DNA of 64,000 nt, taken from Gavia stellata. Taxonomy: Eukaryota > Chordata > Aves > Gaviiformes > Gaviidae. The notes beneath the pieces were generated by a model. The model was not told the origin of the DNA. It ran no database searches and saw nothing but the letters and a program-made list of their open reading frames with translations. The number at the start of each line of letters is the position of its first letter. Position 1 is the stretch's first letter. The DNA is taken from the NCBI RefSeq assembly GCF_030936135.1, contig NC_082595.1, positions 113,476,334-113,540,333 of the forward strand, read 5' to 3'. Of the stretch, positions 23,087 through 35,951 are shown in pieces. The translations under genes were made by a program, and so were the position numbers.

Positions 23087-26000
23087 ATGCAAGGGATGAA
23101 GAAATACAGGCATGTCATTGAGACACCGGATCCTGGCAGGTGGGAGGTGAGGACCCCCTCCTGGTGTGGGTCAATGTGCTTCACCTGTAGAAGGATGGAG
23201 GGAGGAACTGGAATGTGCAGTGCCAGGAGCTGGTGCCTGGTCTTGCTTTGTTCCAGGCTCCCTTTGTGGCAGGGCAGCTGGATTTCTGCGTGAATAATCT
23301 GGACATCTTCCTGCCAGTTCTGGTGGGATTCAACCCTGTCAGCATGGCCAGGTAACGCCTGCACAGATTTGAGGGATAGCAGAGGAGGGTTCAGCCATTA
23401 CGCTTGACCCTGGAGACAGGTTCCTGCCAGTTACTGGTCCTCCCACCCAACCCAGAGAGCTCAAGCCTGCCCGCACTGGGATACAGATGAATGCCAAGGA
23501 GGCTGTCACTCCCCGGACAGCCTGAAAGAGCAGGGCTTGGCTGGCAGGGATGGGCAAGGCAAGCCTGGCACAGGGAGGGCAGGTTTGAGGACTCTGTGAG
23601 GAAAATGGGTTGTTCTAGATGAACAGCTCCTGAAGGGTGTGTGGGCAAGGACAATCAAAAGAATCTGTGGGCAGGCCAGGACTATAGCGCTGCCTTAACC
23701 CTGTGTTGCTGAAGCTGTGTGGGAGCAGAGCTAGGTTTTAGGCCAGACAGGATCCTCTGTATCTTGAGGGGATTAAGTCCCCAGCTGATAAAAAGAGGCT
23801 GAGAGACAGGATGGCACCAGACTATCCCCAGATATTTGGACATAGCACACAGCACAGAAAGCTCTACCATGGGACAGGGAGCCTTGAGGCAGTGATGCAG
23901 ATTTATCTCCCTCATGCGGTACAGCCCCACAGGGACATGAGATGCTGGGCAGGTGATGCATCTTCTTTGCATGTCTCCTGCAGGAATGATAAGATTGCGG
24001 GCTGGCACTCCACTTTCAGCACCAGGTTGCTGAAAGGATGCAGAAGCTGCAGGAATCGCACAAAGCCTTCATCTTCAACCCTGCTGTGGGGGTGGGTAGT
24101 GCTCTACATCAACCCTGGTCTCTTCAGGGATGGCACCTGACTGCTGCTTTGGGGTGGTCTCTCCACTTTACAAGGCTATTTCTTATGTTCCACAGGGTAT
24201 TATGACGAGGAAGTGTCTGGGCATCAAGCAAGACAAGGGGGAGGTGGGGTGGGAGGCAGCTGGGCTAGCAGACACACGTCTCTGTGGTGCCAGTGTTTGG
24301 GTAAATTATGAAGGTATTCACATCCCTCAACTCCAGCAACATCTCCACTCCTCTCAGTCAATCTGGGCTCTTACCTTATTACAGATCATGCTGCTTCTGT
24401 GCAATCATGTTAAAAGAGGGTGCAGGAGACAAGAGTTCAGTGTCCTGACAGCTATGGAGAAGCTCCACCCTCACTGCTCCCACCAGCATGGCTCCATGGC
24501 CTCCACTCTTACTGATACCATGCTGCAACATCTGAAGTCCCCCACAGTAGATGAGCCCAGGCAATAAACAACCACAGCAGGTTTTGTGGCAGGACACCAG
24601 TGCAGCAAACTGCAACAAGCATGTGCTGTCCTACAACTCTCTAGCTTCCCTGCTCCACTGGACACACGTACTACTGAAAGTAGGTGCCCAGGCAGGAATG
24701 TTTGATAGCTGATACCCATGCACAATTCCTCTTTGTGTCCCATTTCATCAGCCTGAAGGCATTTGTGGCTCTTCACGGATGAACAGTGGAAGTGCCGCCA
24801 AGATCCTGCTGGAGACCGTGCTGCTGGCAGCCCACGAGACAGTCTCCAGGGAGAGTGAAATCTCAGAGAAGTGAGTGTTGGGTTGCTGAACACTGGCAAG
24901 CAATCGGGCAGGCAGGCTCCCCATGACACACAGCTCTTGTCATAGCTGGCACTGATCTGTGGAAAGATCCATCTAGCTGGCTTCTGCTGCTTGCTGTGAA
25001 TGGCATCTGGGCTGGCCTCTTGCCAGAGTGGACACAGCACCTGGCCTGGTTTCACTAGGTGCATGGGCTCCTGTGAGTGCTGGCTGCTCCCTTCCTCTGT
25101 CTAGGTGCCTCGTGAAAATCCTGAGAACATACCAATGGGCACACAAAGTCACCCATGCTCAGAGCAGGAAGATAGCTGCCCTAGTGAAGCAAGCAGGCAT
25201 GAGGTGAGGAGTCCTGTAAGTCCCCTTCCACCCGGAGCAGCAGTGCTAGCTTTAGGGTTGGAAGAAAGGGTTGGGGTGTCAGTGCACGCAGCACAGGCAA
25301 AAGCCAGTTAAGTGCCTGGTTCTCCAAGTGTCCAGAGAAGAAACCTGCACATTTGGGAAATGCAGGAGGCAAGTTCCACCATAGCCTGAATCTATGCAGT
25401 GCACCCCATTTTGACAGCAGCTCCTCTTCTACGCTCCCCATCCCCTGAGGATGTTGGTAGCTCCCACATGTCCCATAGGCTGTGCTCTTCCGTCCATATC
25501 TTACAAACCTCCGGACACCCGTCATGGGATCTCCTTACCCCAGACTACTTTTCACCTGCTCACCCAGTGCTTGGCTCTGCAAAGCTCCTAGCACTGCCAG
25601 TCAGTGGTCACCTTGTGCTATGCCTTCCCCCACCTGCAGAAGGCCTGTGTGCACATGGTGGGCTGCCACACGCTGGGTCTCGTTGCTTGCGATCATGGAT
25701 GGCGTGGAGTGCATCCCAACCTTGGGGGCAGGTAAGAGACTATGCTGTGTAGCAGAGACAGGGCATTCCTCAGCGCTGTGTACTTAGCAGGGTGAGGGTT
25801 AGACAGCAAGGGCAGGGGATCACTGATAATTGTGAATGGCTTGAGGAGGACCCTGGGATCACATCCCAGCCAGTGAGACTCTGTCACGGAATCTAGACCT
25901 ATCCCTATCCTCTCGTCTGGTATTCTTGCTACAGGGCACTGCACACTTGTGTTCCGGGCTCCTGCGTGTGTCAGCTGGGTAGAGGAACTACAGGAAGAGG

Positions 26001-26826
26001 AGCTGGGTTGTTCTTGCTGTACAAGCAGCTTTTTTCCCCTTTTTCCCACCAGGCTTCCCTCAAGAAGCTGTTCCCTGCCAGCATCAGCATCACGTGGCCC
26101 ATACTGTTCCTGGAGTACAAGAGGAATTTTATCCAGGTACCACCCTCAGGCTGCTTCCCTCTGAGAGAGCTCATACTCATGTGCCAGGCTTAGGTCATTG
26201 CCACCAGGCCAAGTCTGTGGGGAGCTCCCGGGTGTGCCACAGGGCCAACACAACCCTCCTGCTTAAGCAGCTCAGGCATGTACTCTGAGAACCAGTGCAG
26301 CTACAAAAGTGCCACGACAGCTGCCTTGCGTTGTCTCAGGCCTGTGCTGGGCAGATGAGCCTCCTGCACAGAGCCCCACATTGTGGCTCAGGTGCTAGCC
26401 TGCTTCTCAGCCTGGATATCTACCTCCTGGCAACAGTTCCCCTCAGTTTCCAGTGGGTAAGAGCTAGGCTGGGATGCCAGAGCCATGTGGATGCAGGCAA
26501 TGCTGCTGTGGTACCTTGACAGGCTTGTCCTGTTGATGGTCTGGCATAGCTCCTATACTCTGTGCTGCCTCACGGCCCTGGGCTGTCTTCAAAGGGAGTA
26601 CTGTGTGCAGAGGTGGTTGTAGACCTTGTTGGCAGCCTCCTTGTTCCTCTACATCATTATTCTGTGTTTTGTACAGAAATTCCAGAGGGAACTCAGTACC
26701 AAGTGGATTCTCAACACAGTCAGCGCTGGGGCCCACGTCTTGAAGGGCAAAATCCTCCGCAACTGTATGGTAGACCTGCAGATTGGCAACTCCAAGCTGC
26801 TCTGGAGGGCAGTGTCCATCCTGCAG
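23087..26826 (+). pseudogene. GCKR: GCKR remnant, glucokinase regulatory protein pseudogene
   Basis: GCKR is a liver SIS-domain protein that binds and sequesters glucokinase. Eight blocks match its exons in order: 23087-23146 (start codon, then HVIETPDPG), 23257-23351 (APFVAGQ, FLPVLVGFNPVSMAR), 23984-24091, 24752-24870 (PEGICGSSRM, AAKILLE), 25105-25203, 25640-25731 (IMDGVECI), 26053-26136 (LKKLFP, ISITWP) and 26677-26826 (KFQRELSTKW, NTVSAGAHVL). Most keep AG/GT borders. Defects are clear. Only 110 bp separates block 1 from block 2, where about 170 residues should be encoded. A T is lost in the T-run at 24014-24016. TTGC is tandemly duplicated at 25683-25690. The exons for the second half of SIS domain 2 are absent before 26053. 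No C-terminal exons follow 26826. The 24014 frameshift runs into a stop in the 24752 block. It lies between FNDC4 and ZNF512, as in mammals. Confidence 0.9.
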
Positions 26827-27334
26827 GTACTGAGCTCCTGGGCAATAGCCCAGTGACAAGCAGGGGTGTCTGTGTTGGGGCCCTGAAACCAGGAAGCAGA
26901 GGGGCCTCTGGCTTGCGGCAAGAAGAGACAGAACATGTTGTAAGGAAAGGCGGAGGCCAGGCTTTTCCCTGGGAGGATGGATCTCCAGGCAAAGCCATTT
27001 GCCGAATATTGCTGTTGCCCTTGGACAACTGGCATCCTGTAAAAAAAAAAAGGACAGGCAGCAACCATCTCCCCTTTCCTGGCGGTTTCCATTTCTAGTG
27101 TCATGGTGAGGAACCTGGCTCTGATCCCAGCAGAGGCCTAGGGGATGTCTGGCCAGCTCAGCCCCCAGTGCCTTTCTGGCCTCTGAAGCCCTGCTGAGCT
27201 GGAAGCCAAGAAGTCAGCAGGAGAGAGGTGGGAGGACTCAGCAGAGCCAGAAACCTACCTTCAGAGTTCACTGACTGGCTTTACCAGGGCTTCACTTGTT
27301 ACTGATCTCCATTCGGATACCGAGTCGTTCATTG
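26827..27334. other. Stretch downstream of GCKR remnant
   Basis: This is where the C-terminal GCKR exons would be expected. I find no match in any plus-strand frame before the CR1 begins. Confidence 0.5.
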
Positions 27335-28640
27335 ACTGCAACTCTTCAGACATGGCCATCCAGCCAATTCCTTATCCATTGAACAGTTCATCCATCAAAC
27401 CCGTATCTCTCCAATTTAGTGACAAGGATGTTGTGTGAGACTGTGTCAAAAGCCTTACAGAAGTCAAGAGAGATGACATCAGTTGCTTTTCTCTTATCCA
27501 CCAACACAGTCACTCCATTGTAGAAGGCCACCAGATTAGTCAGGCATGAGTTGCCCTTTGCGAAGCCATGTTGGCTGTCTCTAATCACCTCCTTGACGCC
27601 CATACGCCTTGACACAGCTTCCAAGAGGATCTGCTCCATGATCTTACTGGGCACAGAGGTGAGGCTGACTGGTTGGTAGTTCCCAGGATCCACCTTTTTA
27701 CACTTTTTAAAAATGAGTGTGATGTTTCCTTTTTTCCAGTCACTGGGTCATTAAGTGCCATGAACTTTTCAAATATGATGGAGAGTAGCTTAGTGACTAC
27801 ATCTGCAAGTTCCCTCAAGGACCCTGGGATGCATCTCATCAGGTCCCATGGACTTCTTGTGTATGTTTAGGTTTCTCAGACATTCTTGAACCTGATCTTC
27901 CCCTGCGATGGGTGGGACTTCATTCCGCCAGTCCCCGCCTTGATATTCAGGGACTTGAAGAGAGGGAAGAGCAATTGCCAGTGAAACCTGGGGGGGGGAA
28001 AGTTGCTGAATGCCTCAGCCTTCTCCATCTGAGTTGTGCCCAGATGCCCTGTCTTGTTTATCGGGGAGTGGTGGTGTACAATTTCTTTTGTCTTTCTTTT
28101 TTGACTAATGTACCTGTTGAATGTTTCTGTACTTATTATTCTTCACATCCCTTGGAAATTTAGCTCCAGCTGTGCCTTAGCTTTCCTGATCCCATCCCTA
28201 AACTCTTGGCCAGTATCTCTATATTATTCCTGGGATGTGTGTCCCTGCTTCCACTGCCTACACATTTCCCTCTTGTATTTCAGTTTGACCAGGCGGTCCT
28301 TACTCAGCCATGCTGGTCTCCTGCCTTCCTTTCCTGATTCCTTGCACATGGAAATTCATAGTTCTTGTGCTCTAAGAAAAATGTCTTTAAAGAGCTGCCA
28401 GTTCTCTTGTGCTCCTTTACTCCTGAAGGCAGTTTCCCAGGGTGTCCCATGCAGCAGTCTCTTAAACAACTGAAAGTTCACTTTCCTAAGGTTAATGGTT
28501 TTGGCTATAGTTTTTGCCTGGCATATATCCCTCGAGACCATGAATTCCGCCAGGGCGTGATTACTGCAGCCCAGGCTACCACCAGTCTTGACCTGTCCAA
28601 TAAGTTCTTCTGCATTGGTGAACAACAGGTCCAGTATATA
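27335..28640 (-). mobile_element. CR1 LINE, minus strand, endonuclease end to RT
   Basis: Read on the minus strand it gives the end of the endonuclease ([14 protein letters not shown] near 28570), a linker, then RT with [33 protein letters not shown] and [14 protein letters not shown] near 27420. It is truncated at both ends and broken by stops and frameshifts. It starts about 500 bp after the last GCKR block. Confidence 0.9.
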
Positions 28641-28691
28641 GATATAAGTTTATATATATATGTATGTATGTATGCATGCACACACACACAT
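28639..28691. repeat. TA/TATG/CA simple repeat
   Basis: Short runs of TA, then GTAT, then CA dinucleotides, directly beside the upstream end of the minus-strand CR1. Confidence 0.7.
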
Positions 28692-31239
28692 TTTTAAAGA
28701 AGATACTGTTCTCTGGCACAAATTAAAAGAAGGGAGACCTGCAGTGAATCAAACACTTGGTCATTTGATGCTTAACCCCCACTCCCATGCAAACAAATGG
28801 GCTGCAATAACCCTCACACAGAAGGTTGCTGAGGCCTATAATTTTATATCTGGAGAGGAAGCATATGTGCAAAAAGACTATCCAGTGTTAAATAACTGAG
28901 GGTGGTTGGAGTCTATCCTGAAAGACAGTATTTGAGGTAGCCATGGCAATATGTTTTGAAGAGGAAAGAGCCTCAATATACAGCTCACTTCAGCAGTAAG
29001 AAGTTGTGAAGTATTCCTGTAGGTTTTCAGGGTATCCCCATTTTAAAGGCAGCAATCTTTTCATCAGGTGAAATGTAAATCATCTTTGAAGGAGTCTGAG
29101 GGCTGCAAGGGCAATGTACAGAGGTTACTGGGTGCCTTTAATTTTATTACTGAATTTCATCTGCTGTTCCATCTCCCAACCACTTAGTCGTCTAAGATGC
29201 TTCAGCATTTCTTTGTGGCTACCTTTCGATTTTTACTGCTCTGTGTAATCCTCAAACCTGGTCTTAATCCCTGCCCACTTGCTTCCTAGATTATGGGGGG
29301 AAAATTTTGAACAGCTCAGTGTTAATGTGGATCCCTATGGGATTCCCTCAGTGGCCTCACTCCCCTGGAAATGTCAAATGTCTCTTCCAAATGCTTCCTC
29401 TAACCTCCAACAAGATAACCATCCTGTTTAATGCATGGCAGTCTCACTTTTTAAAGAGGTCTGGGTGGGGCACCTTGTCAAAATTTTTTGGAAATTCAAA
29501 CAGCAGATGCAGCAAGAAATAGTCAAAGATATGTGGAAAAGTCTTCTTTTGAGGTTTACCTGATTTCAAAATACTTAAAACGGATGCATGAAGTCTGTCT
29601 CCCTTTCACAGATGTCCTGGTGCCTCCCTCATACCCCACATCCTTCCTTTGCACATTAGTCCTCCTCTTTACTATAACCCTTATTGCCACACGGACGGGT
29701 CTCTGGTTTCCTTGAGGCAAAGCAGCTGTTCACAAAGACAGCACCACATTTACTCTCTGTCCTTGTCTGGTGCAGCAGGGAGCACTGCCTGCCTGTGTGT
29801 GATGCCGTTTGGCCACGGCTGCCCCAGAAAGAGCGGAGCCATCCAAGGGCAGGTTACGTACAGGCCTTTCTGTACACCGCAGCACATACAGGGACCGGCA
29901 CGCGCTGCAGCATGCGGAGGGCCAAGAGCCCTCCCTGGTCACGAGGAGCCAAAGCTGGAGAGAAAGCTGACAACATTGGCCGTGATTTTCCTAACCTTTT
30001 ATTTGGTTCTGTCTCACTCAGCAATCACTAGGATTGTTTCTCTGTTTATGGTTAGTCTATGTTTAAATAAAGTCTTTATTTGAATAACTAACTGGCTTGT
30101 TACCTGCTTCTGAAGAAAGGCAAAAAGGCTTGCCTCTGAGTGCAATTCCACTTTTTACAAACGCCTCTGATTTAGAAGACCTTTGAGCACAATTTAGATG
30201 GGTTTTTGGACCTGATACAACACACACAAAAACTGACACTGCACTAATTAGTGTCTCAGCAGAGGTGCCCAATATAACCGCCATACCCCCCCAATCTCAC
30301 TGTTGATCCTGCTGTATTTTAATTTTGAAATTGACCTACTGAATTTTGAAGACAGCTGGCCTTCAGAGTCAAGCAACACTTTGAAAAATAATGTCACGCT
30401 TAGTGTTGGTCTCATTACTAGCATCGCAGTCAAGCAGCGTCCCAGGGCGATGTCACCCTTCCAGCTGTACACTTGCCATGCAGGTCACTGAGCAAGCACT
30501 GAGGACCAAACTGCTCCAAGAGCTGGTCCCAGGCGCTGCCTCTGCTCCCAAAAACACTGCAGCTGCAGAGTGAAACATCCAAGTTACAGATAATACTACT
30601 GCAGGGAAAATGCAGCAGTGGAAGAGCTTGCCTGGCAAAGGTGTGGTGCCCTCACTGATGGAGAGTTTAAAAAGCAAGTCCGATGTACTCCATACTGATA
30701 GAGCTATATAGCTAAGTGTATGATGTATGCTGCAATGGTTTCTCTGCCATGTGCCACACACAGTATTCAGGCTGTTTCATGCAGGCAGGAATGACAAATT
30801 GCTGCTGTTGTCTCTGCGTAAGGTGCATCCCCTGTTTCACAGTTCCTGTAAGCTTTGACAGAATGGCTCTATTTTTTTTTGGACATTCTGGCATCATTAG
30901 AACAGCTTAAACATCTCTAAAGCTACAGCATTGGATAACTTGCAGGGAAGGCTGGTAAGTAATCTCCTGAAAAGTACTCTGAATTATTATTAATAGCTTT
31001 TAACAGCTCTTGGAACAGTGAGGAAATCCTTGAGGGTTAAGAAAAGAAAAAACCAAACCAAACCCCAAACCAACAAGATATTCTCTCTCCTCTTCCAAGA
31101 AAAAAAAAAAAAAAAGAAACAAAACTCTCGTGTTGTGCCAGTATTTAAAAAAATTACAAACTGCGTGGTCAGTGTAAGTACAGCTTATCCATCTGAAATC
31201 TCCCAGGCAAACCAACAGAACAGTTGACATTAAAGGATA
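28692..31239. other. Intergenic with a possible ancient CR1 at about 29130-29530
   Basis: The segment near 29130-29530 resembles heavily diverged minus-strand CR1/L3 reverse transcriptase, for example CCTTGTCAAAATTTTTTGGA where CR1 encodes the AFDTV region. The rest holds no recognised gene. An A-rich run lies near 31100-31115. Confidence 0.35.
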
Positions 31240-32260
31240 TCATAAGTAAAACCAACTAACATGGTTTCACAGCGAACAGTTTTCTGTAAACATTATTTTT
31301 TAATTAATCACAAGTCCGCGTTGGTAAAAGTAGCTATTGACATAATAAATTTCTGTAAGGCATTGTTCTTGGCCCCACATGTTATACAAATATTGGTGGA
31401 GCACATTAAAGGCTAGTTAGTAAATAATAGTAAATAAGGATTTGTCCTAGAGAACCCCAGAGTCTGCAGCTATTTGGCATCTTTATCAAGAATGTTAATG
31501 AAATTATAAAACAACTGCAAAGAAATTCTGCAGATTAAAAAAGCTGATGACAAATGAAAGCAATGAAAAGACTGATTATGCAACAAAGTTTTCTGGAAAA
31601 GTTGCTCAACAAAAAATACAGTTATTAAGGTCTCTGCTAGAGTAAGTCTGTGAAATATATCATAATGTTCTAAAAAGGACAGATGAGTTCATCATGTGCC
31701 GTTTGGCCTTAAACCCTGTTAACTTGAATTTCTAGAAACAAAGGAAATGGCCCCTCAGATGCATTTTCAGAACAATTGAAGAATGTGCTTAAGAGAGTAA
31801 ATCGCAAACTTAATGTAAACAGTGTAATGAAGCAGTTGGTGAGGGGAAAAAAGAGATAGCTAAGAGCAGAGCAACATTATCATTGGATTCTACATAAACC
31901 AGACTATTACAGAATACTGCAATCGGTTCCTGGCTTGTGTCTCTGGACTTAAAAAGCCAAAAATACACTGATCAATATATAAAATGTCAGCAAAGAACAA
32001 CAACCAAAAAAAAGAAAAAAAGCAAAAACTCTTTTGATTGAGACTAGCAAGTGTCTTTAGCTCATACAGCAAATGATGTATGGAGTTAATTATGACTACA
32101 AATATGCAGGAAGAAATTTCTGATACCATAAATCTATTTAAGTTACCAGGACTGAGCAATATGAGATGCAGAGGCTGAAACTAAAAGAAGTTCAAATGAG
32201 AAGACACATAATTTTTAGTGTAATTAATCACTGGAACAAGTATTGAGTGACTAGCTGGTC
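31240..32260 (+). mobile_element. Ancient, heavily diverged CR1/L3-like LINE
   Basis: AT-rich sequence with the word order of a plus-strand CR1 RT, for example GCATCTTTATCAAGAATGTT then GCTGATGACAAATGAA, but full of stops. I judge it by pattern only. A much younger CR1 begins right after it. Confidence 0.4.
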
Positions 32261-32334
32261 TCTTTTGTCACTTCCCCCCCCTCAAAACTGGATCTCTTTC
32301 TAAATATACACTTGCTCAAATAGAATTTGTAAGA

Positions 32335-33315
32335 GCAAGGCCAAGTTTGCTGGGGCAATGAGTGGTGTCCCTCAGGGGTCCGTGTTGGCACCAATACTAT
32401 TTAGTATCTTCATCAATGACATTGAGAGGGGGATTGAGTGCAGGTATGCAGATGACACCAAGCTGCATGGTGCAGTTGGTTTGCTTGAGGGAAGGGATGC
32501 CATCCAGAGGGACCTTGACAGGCTTGAGGAGTGAGCACCTGTGAACCTCATGAAGTTCAACAAAGCCAAGTGCAAGGTCCTGCACATGGGTCAGAGCAAT
32601 CCCCAATATCAATACAGACTGGGGGATTAATGGATTGAGAGCAGCCTTGTGGAGACGGACTTGGGGATACCAAAAAATTGGACATGAGATGGCAATGTGT
32701 GCTTGCAGCCCAGAAAGCCAACTGTATCCTGGGCAGCATCAAAAGCGGCATGGCCAGCAGGTCGAGGCAGGTGATTCTTCCCCTCTACTCCACTCTCATG
32801 ACACCCTGCCTGGGGCACTGTGTCCAGCTCTGGGGCCCACAGTACAAGAAAGACACGGACCTGTTAGAGCAGGTCCAGAGGAGGGCCACAAAAATGATCA
32901 GAAGGCTGGAACGCCTCTCCTATGAAGAAAGGCTGAGAGAGTTGGGGTTGTTCAGCCTGGAGAAGGCTTCAGGGAGATGTTATTGTGGCCTTTCAGTATA
33001 TAAAGCGGCTTATAAGAAAGATGGAGAGAGACTTTTTACCAAGGCCTGCAGTGACAGGACACGGGACAATGGTCTTGAAGAGGGTAGATTTAGATTGGAC
33101 AGAAGGAAGAAATTTTTTATGATGAAGGTGGTGAGATTCTGGAGCAGGGTGCCCAGAGAAGCTGTGGATGGCCCACCACTGGAAGTGTTCAAGGTCAAGT
33201 TGGATGGGGTTTTGAGCAACCTGATCCAGGGAAAGATGTCCCTGCCTGTGGCAAGGGGGGTGAACTAGATGGTCTTTAAAGGTCCCTTCCAACCCAAACC
33301 ATTCTATTCTGTAGG
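32335..33315 (+). mobile_element. CR1 LINE, 5'-truncated, RT C-terminal half and 3' end
   Basis: Shows [11 protein letters not shown], the ADDTKL box and the C-terminal RT region with RLEKASGR-type divergence. The 3' tail reads GGTCCCTTCCAACCCAAACC followed by ATTCTATTCTGT. Stops occur near 32535 and 32628. It belongs to a different subfamily from the copies at 43111 and 50220 and resembles the RT part at 44230-45969. Confidence 0.92.
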
Positions 33316-34120
33316 GTAGAATTTTGACCTGGATTTGCAAAATGTTAGGTTAACTGAACTCTTAACAATAGATTGAACAGCAGACTTAGGGTGCTTGAAC
33401 AGTAAGTTTTATCATGGTAGGCTGTAATACAATTAGCTGGTTTTATATGTTATTTATAGCCCTGGATACACATGATGTTGTGAATTCCCCAATTAAAATA
33501 CCTTCTTTGAGTCTAAATTTTCCCATGCCCTCAGACCAGTAGAGCATGGCTGCGGTCATATTGGGTAGCCTGCCTTAGTCCATCTACAGCAGGATGCAGG
33601 TGCTCCTGAACAGATCACACTCCTCAAAAGCAGTGGACTGTGCTGGGGCAGCAGTGCCACCACCTCCTACCAGCTTGAGCCAATCCAGCAAACGATCTGC
33701 TGTAACATTGATGGAGCATGAATGGACTGTTGGATAATGATTTCTTTCCACATGCCATGTTATGTGGGGGAATGTTGTTGATGTAACTCTACAAAATCCA
33801 GGTGGTCACGAAGTATCCACGTCTAGAAAGCAGGTCTGGTTAGTAACTCATAAATGACAGCAAAATAGGACTCTACACTGAAATCCACTAAGAAAAACCT
33901 TCTTTAATTCATGGGTTTATTGTGTTTTCCATCTATTGGGTGGGAAGGTAGTAAACATGCGCGGTCAAAGTACAGCTGTGCAGAGTGGAGTACTGAGGAG
34001 AAATGGTGCAGACCACTGAACAGTGCCAAAGCATGCAGGACAACCAAGTGGGCAGGCTGGGGTGTGTTGTGCAAGTTGGAATGGTACCAAGAACACTAAA
34101 CACCAAACAGACAAGAAACC
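33316..34120. other. Intergenic between CR1 and ZNF512 3' end
   Basis: No gene or repeat family was recognised in this stretch. Confidence 0.45.
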
Positions 34121-34141
34121 ACATTCTTGCACTGGTGACAT

Positions 34142-34147
34142 TTTATT
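34142..34147 (-). terminator. Candidate distal polyadenylation signal of ZNF512
   Basis: TTTATT on the plus strand is AATAAA on the minus strand. It is followed on the minus strand by a GT-containing stretch. It would give a 3' UTR of about 1.8 kb. Confidence 0.4.
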
Positions 34148-35174
34148 TTGTTGTCTTCTGATCTTGCCCCTCTTACTGCAAACCTTATACGCCCTGCACA
34201 GAAGTCCACATATTTATACTTTCAGCACAGCACTGCAACCACAGTGACAGCTGGTTCCAAAAGGCAGTGTAACTACTGCACGTAAATCACAATGGAGCAC
34301 TGCATGCTGTCTCACTACCATACAGGTGTTAATCCCCATGAGACAGACCATGCTCAGCGGGGTCTGCTTTGCTTATTATACGGGAGAGGCAGTTCTTGAG
34401 AACACCCTGGCCATACAGCACTCCCCACTGTCAGGGCCAATGTGATTATTCTGCCAGTAACACATACGTATAAACCTGCCTGTTCACCAGGCACTGCAAT
34501 GGCTTCCCTGTGAATTTCAGCACCAGCAACTTTGGTAGACAGGGAAAATTCACGGGGAGGTAACATGCAGCCAGCTGCCTATTTTCTTGCCCACAAAACT
34601 GCAAGGAAAAGGTCAAATTTTGCAACTTCCTGGTACAGTGGGTCTTTGGATAACAGAAACTCTGGAGAACTCATTCTCTGAAAGACAGAGTAGGACTACC
34701 TGTTCTGCTGCTTCCTACTAGCTTCTACATCTGCTGCATTTATGGAGCACCAGAAGATACTCCCTATGACCCAGAGATCATGCCAACACATGACTTAAAA
34801 TAATGAACTCTCTTCTTTTAACCTTTTCCACACAGGGAAGCCACTGCTAATATACCTCACTCACACAAAGGAAGCAGTATTGAAAAGAAACAGGTGATAC
34901 AAGACAACGAAGGTGGCATCTACAGTGCAGAAAAAAAGGAGACTATGGGAGCATGGGCATGGCAAAGAACAACACACTGGCAAGGCAGTTCAATGGAACC
35001 TGGGTTTCACCATTAGCAAGACTGCTATTGTAGATAAGCACTGTCTTGCAGTAAGTTTGTTTCCCAGGTGAGTCTGAAACAAGCCGTCTTCAGAGGGCCC
35101 ACGAAGGCCATCTTGTTACATTAGTTTCTGGGGGTCTCTGAAAGGACAGTGAATCTCCAAAGGGCTGGAGAGTA

Positions 35175-35180
35175 TTTATT
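35175..35180 (-). terminator. Candidate proximal polyadenylation signal of ZNF512
   Basis: AATAAA on the minus strand about 770 bp after the stop codon. It would give a short 3' UTR. The sequence does not show which of the two signals is used. Confidence 0.35.
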
Positions 35181-35951
35181 CCTCACTGGACTGGAAGACC
35201 CTTTACATACATTCGATGCCCAGTGCTACAGAAGACAGATACCAGGGGAATATTGGGTTCCTGACGAGGGTAATAATTATGTCCCATCACTTATAAGCAG
35301 ACCAGAGCTCATGTGCTATGGTCTGGTGCTGAGCCTGAACATCAGTGTATGAAGTAGAGACAGTGCCTTGTGCAACAGACTGGAGCACATGCTAGGAAAG
35401 TATCTGCTCTTCTGTGGCAGCCTTGCTGACAACAGACAGGACAGTTACAGGGCAAGCTAAAGCCTTTGTATTCTGCACAACGCTGCTTAGTTTGTGTGCA
35501 TACTGTGCAAGGAAGGATTCCCCCCTTAAAGAGACCTAAACAATGTGCTAGTCAGTCCCTTACAGGGAGAACTGCTAAAAAAGAACCCTGATCTCACCCA
35601 TCAGAAGATGACAAAACAGACAGCTGCTGTACTGGTAACCACTAAACAAGCAACTAAAGTGACCCAAACTGAGACTGTAACCAAAGCAGGAACTACACTG
35701 GGTACACTGCTAGTGCCACTGTCCAAGGTAACTACATCAAGAGAGGCAGCCTCTGTACCACAGCTTTGGTTTGAAGTCTCTCACAACTGACCAAGAGCCA
35801 GCAGTTTCAAAATCAAGGTCACTGAGTAGAATGGAGTCACAGTCTCAAAGACATTCAGTTGCTTATATTAGTGCCGTGGGTTATGAGCCTGGCAGAAGTG
35901 GGGCTTGTAACTGAAAAGCTTTAGGATTACTCCTTCTCTTCTTCTAGGGAT

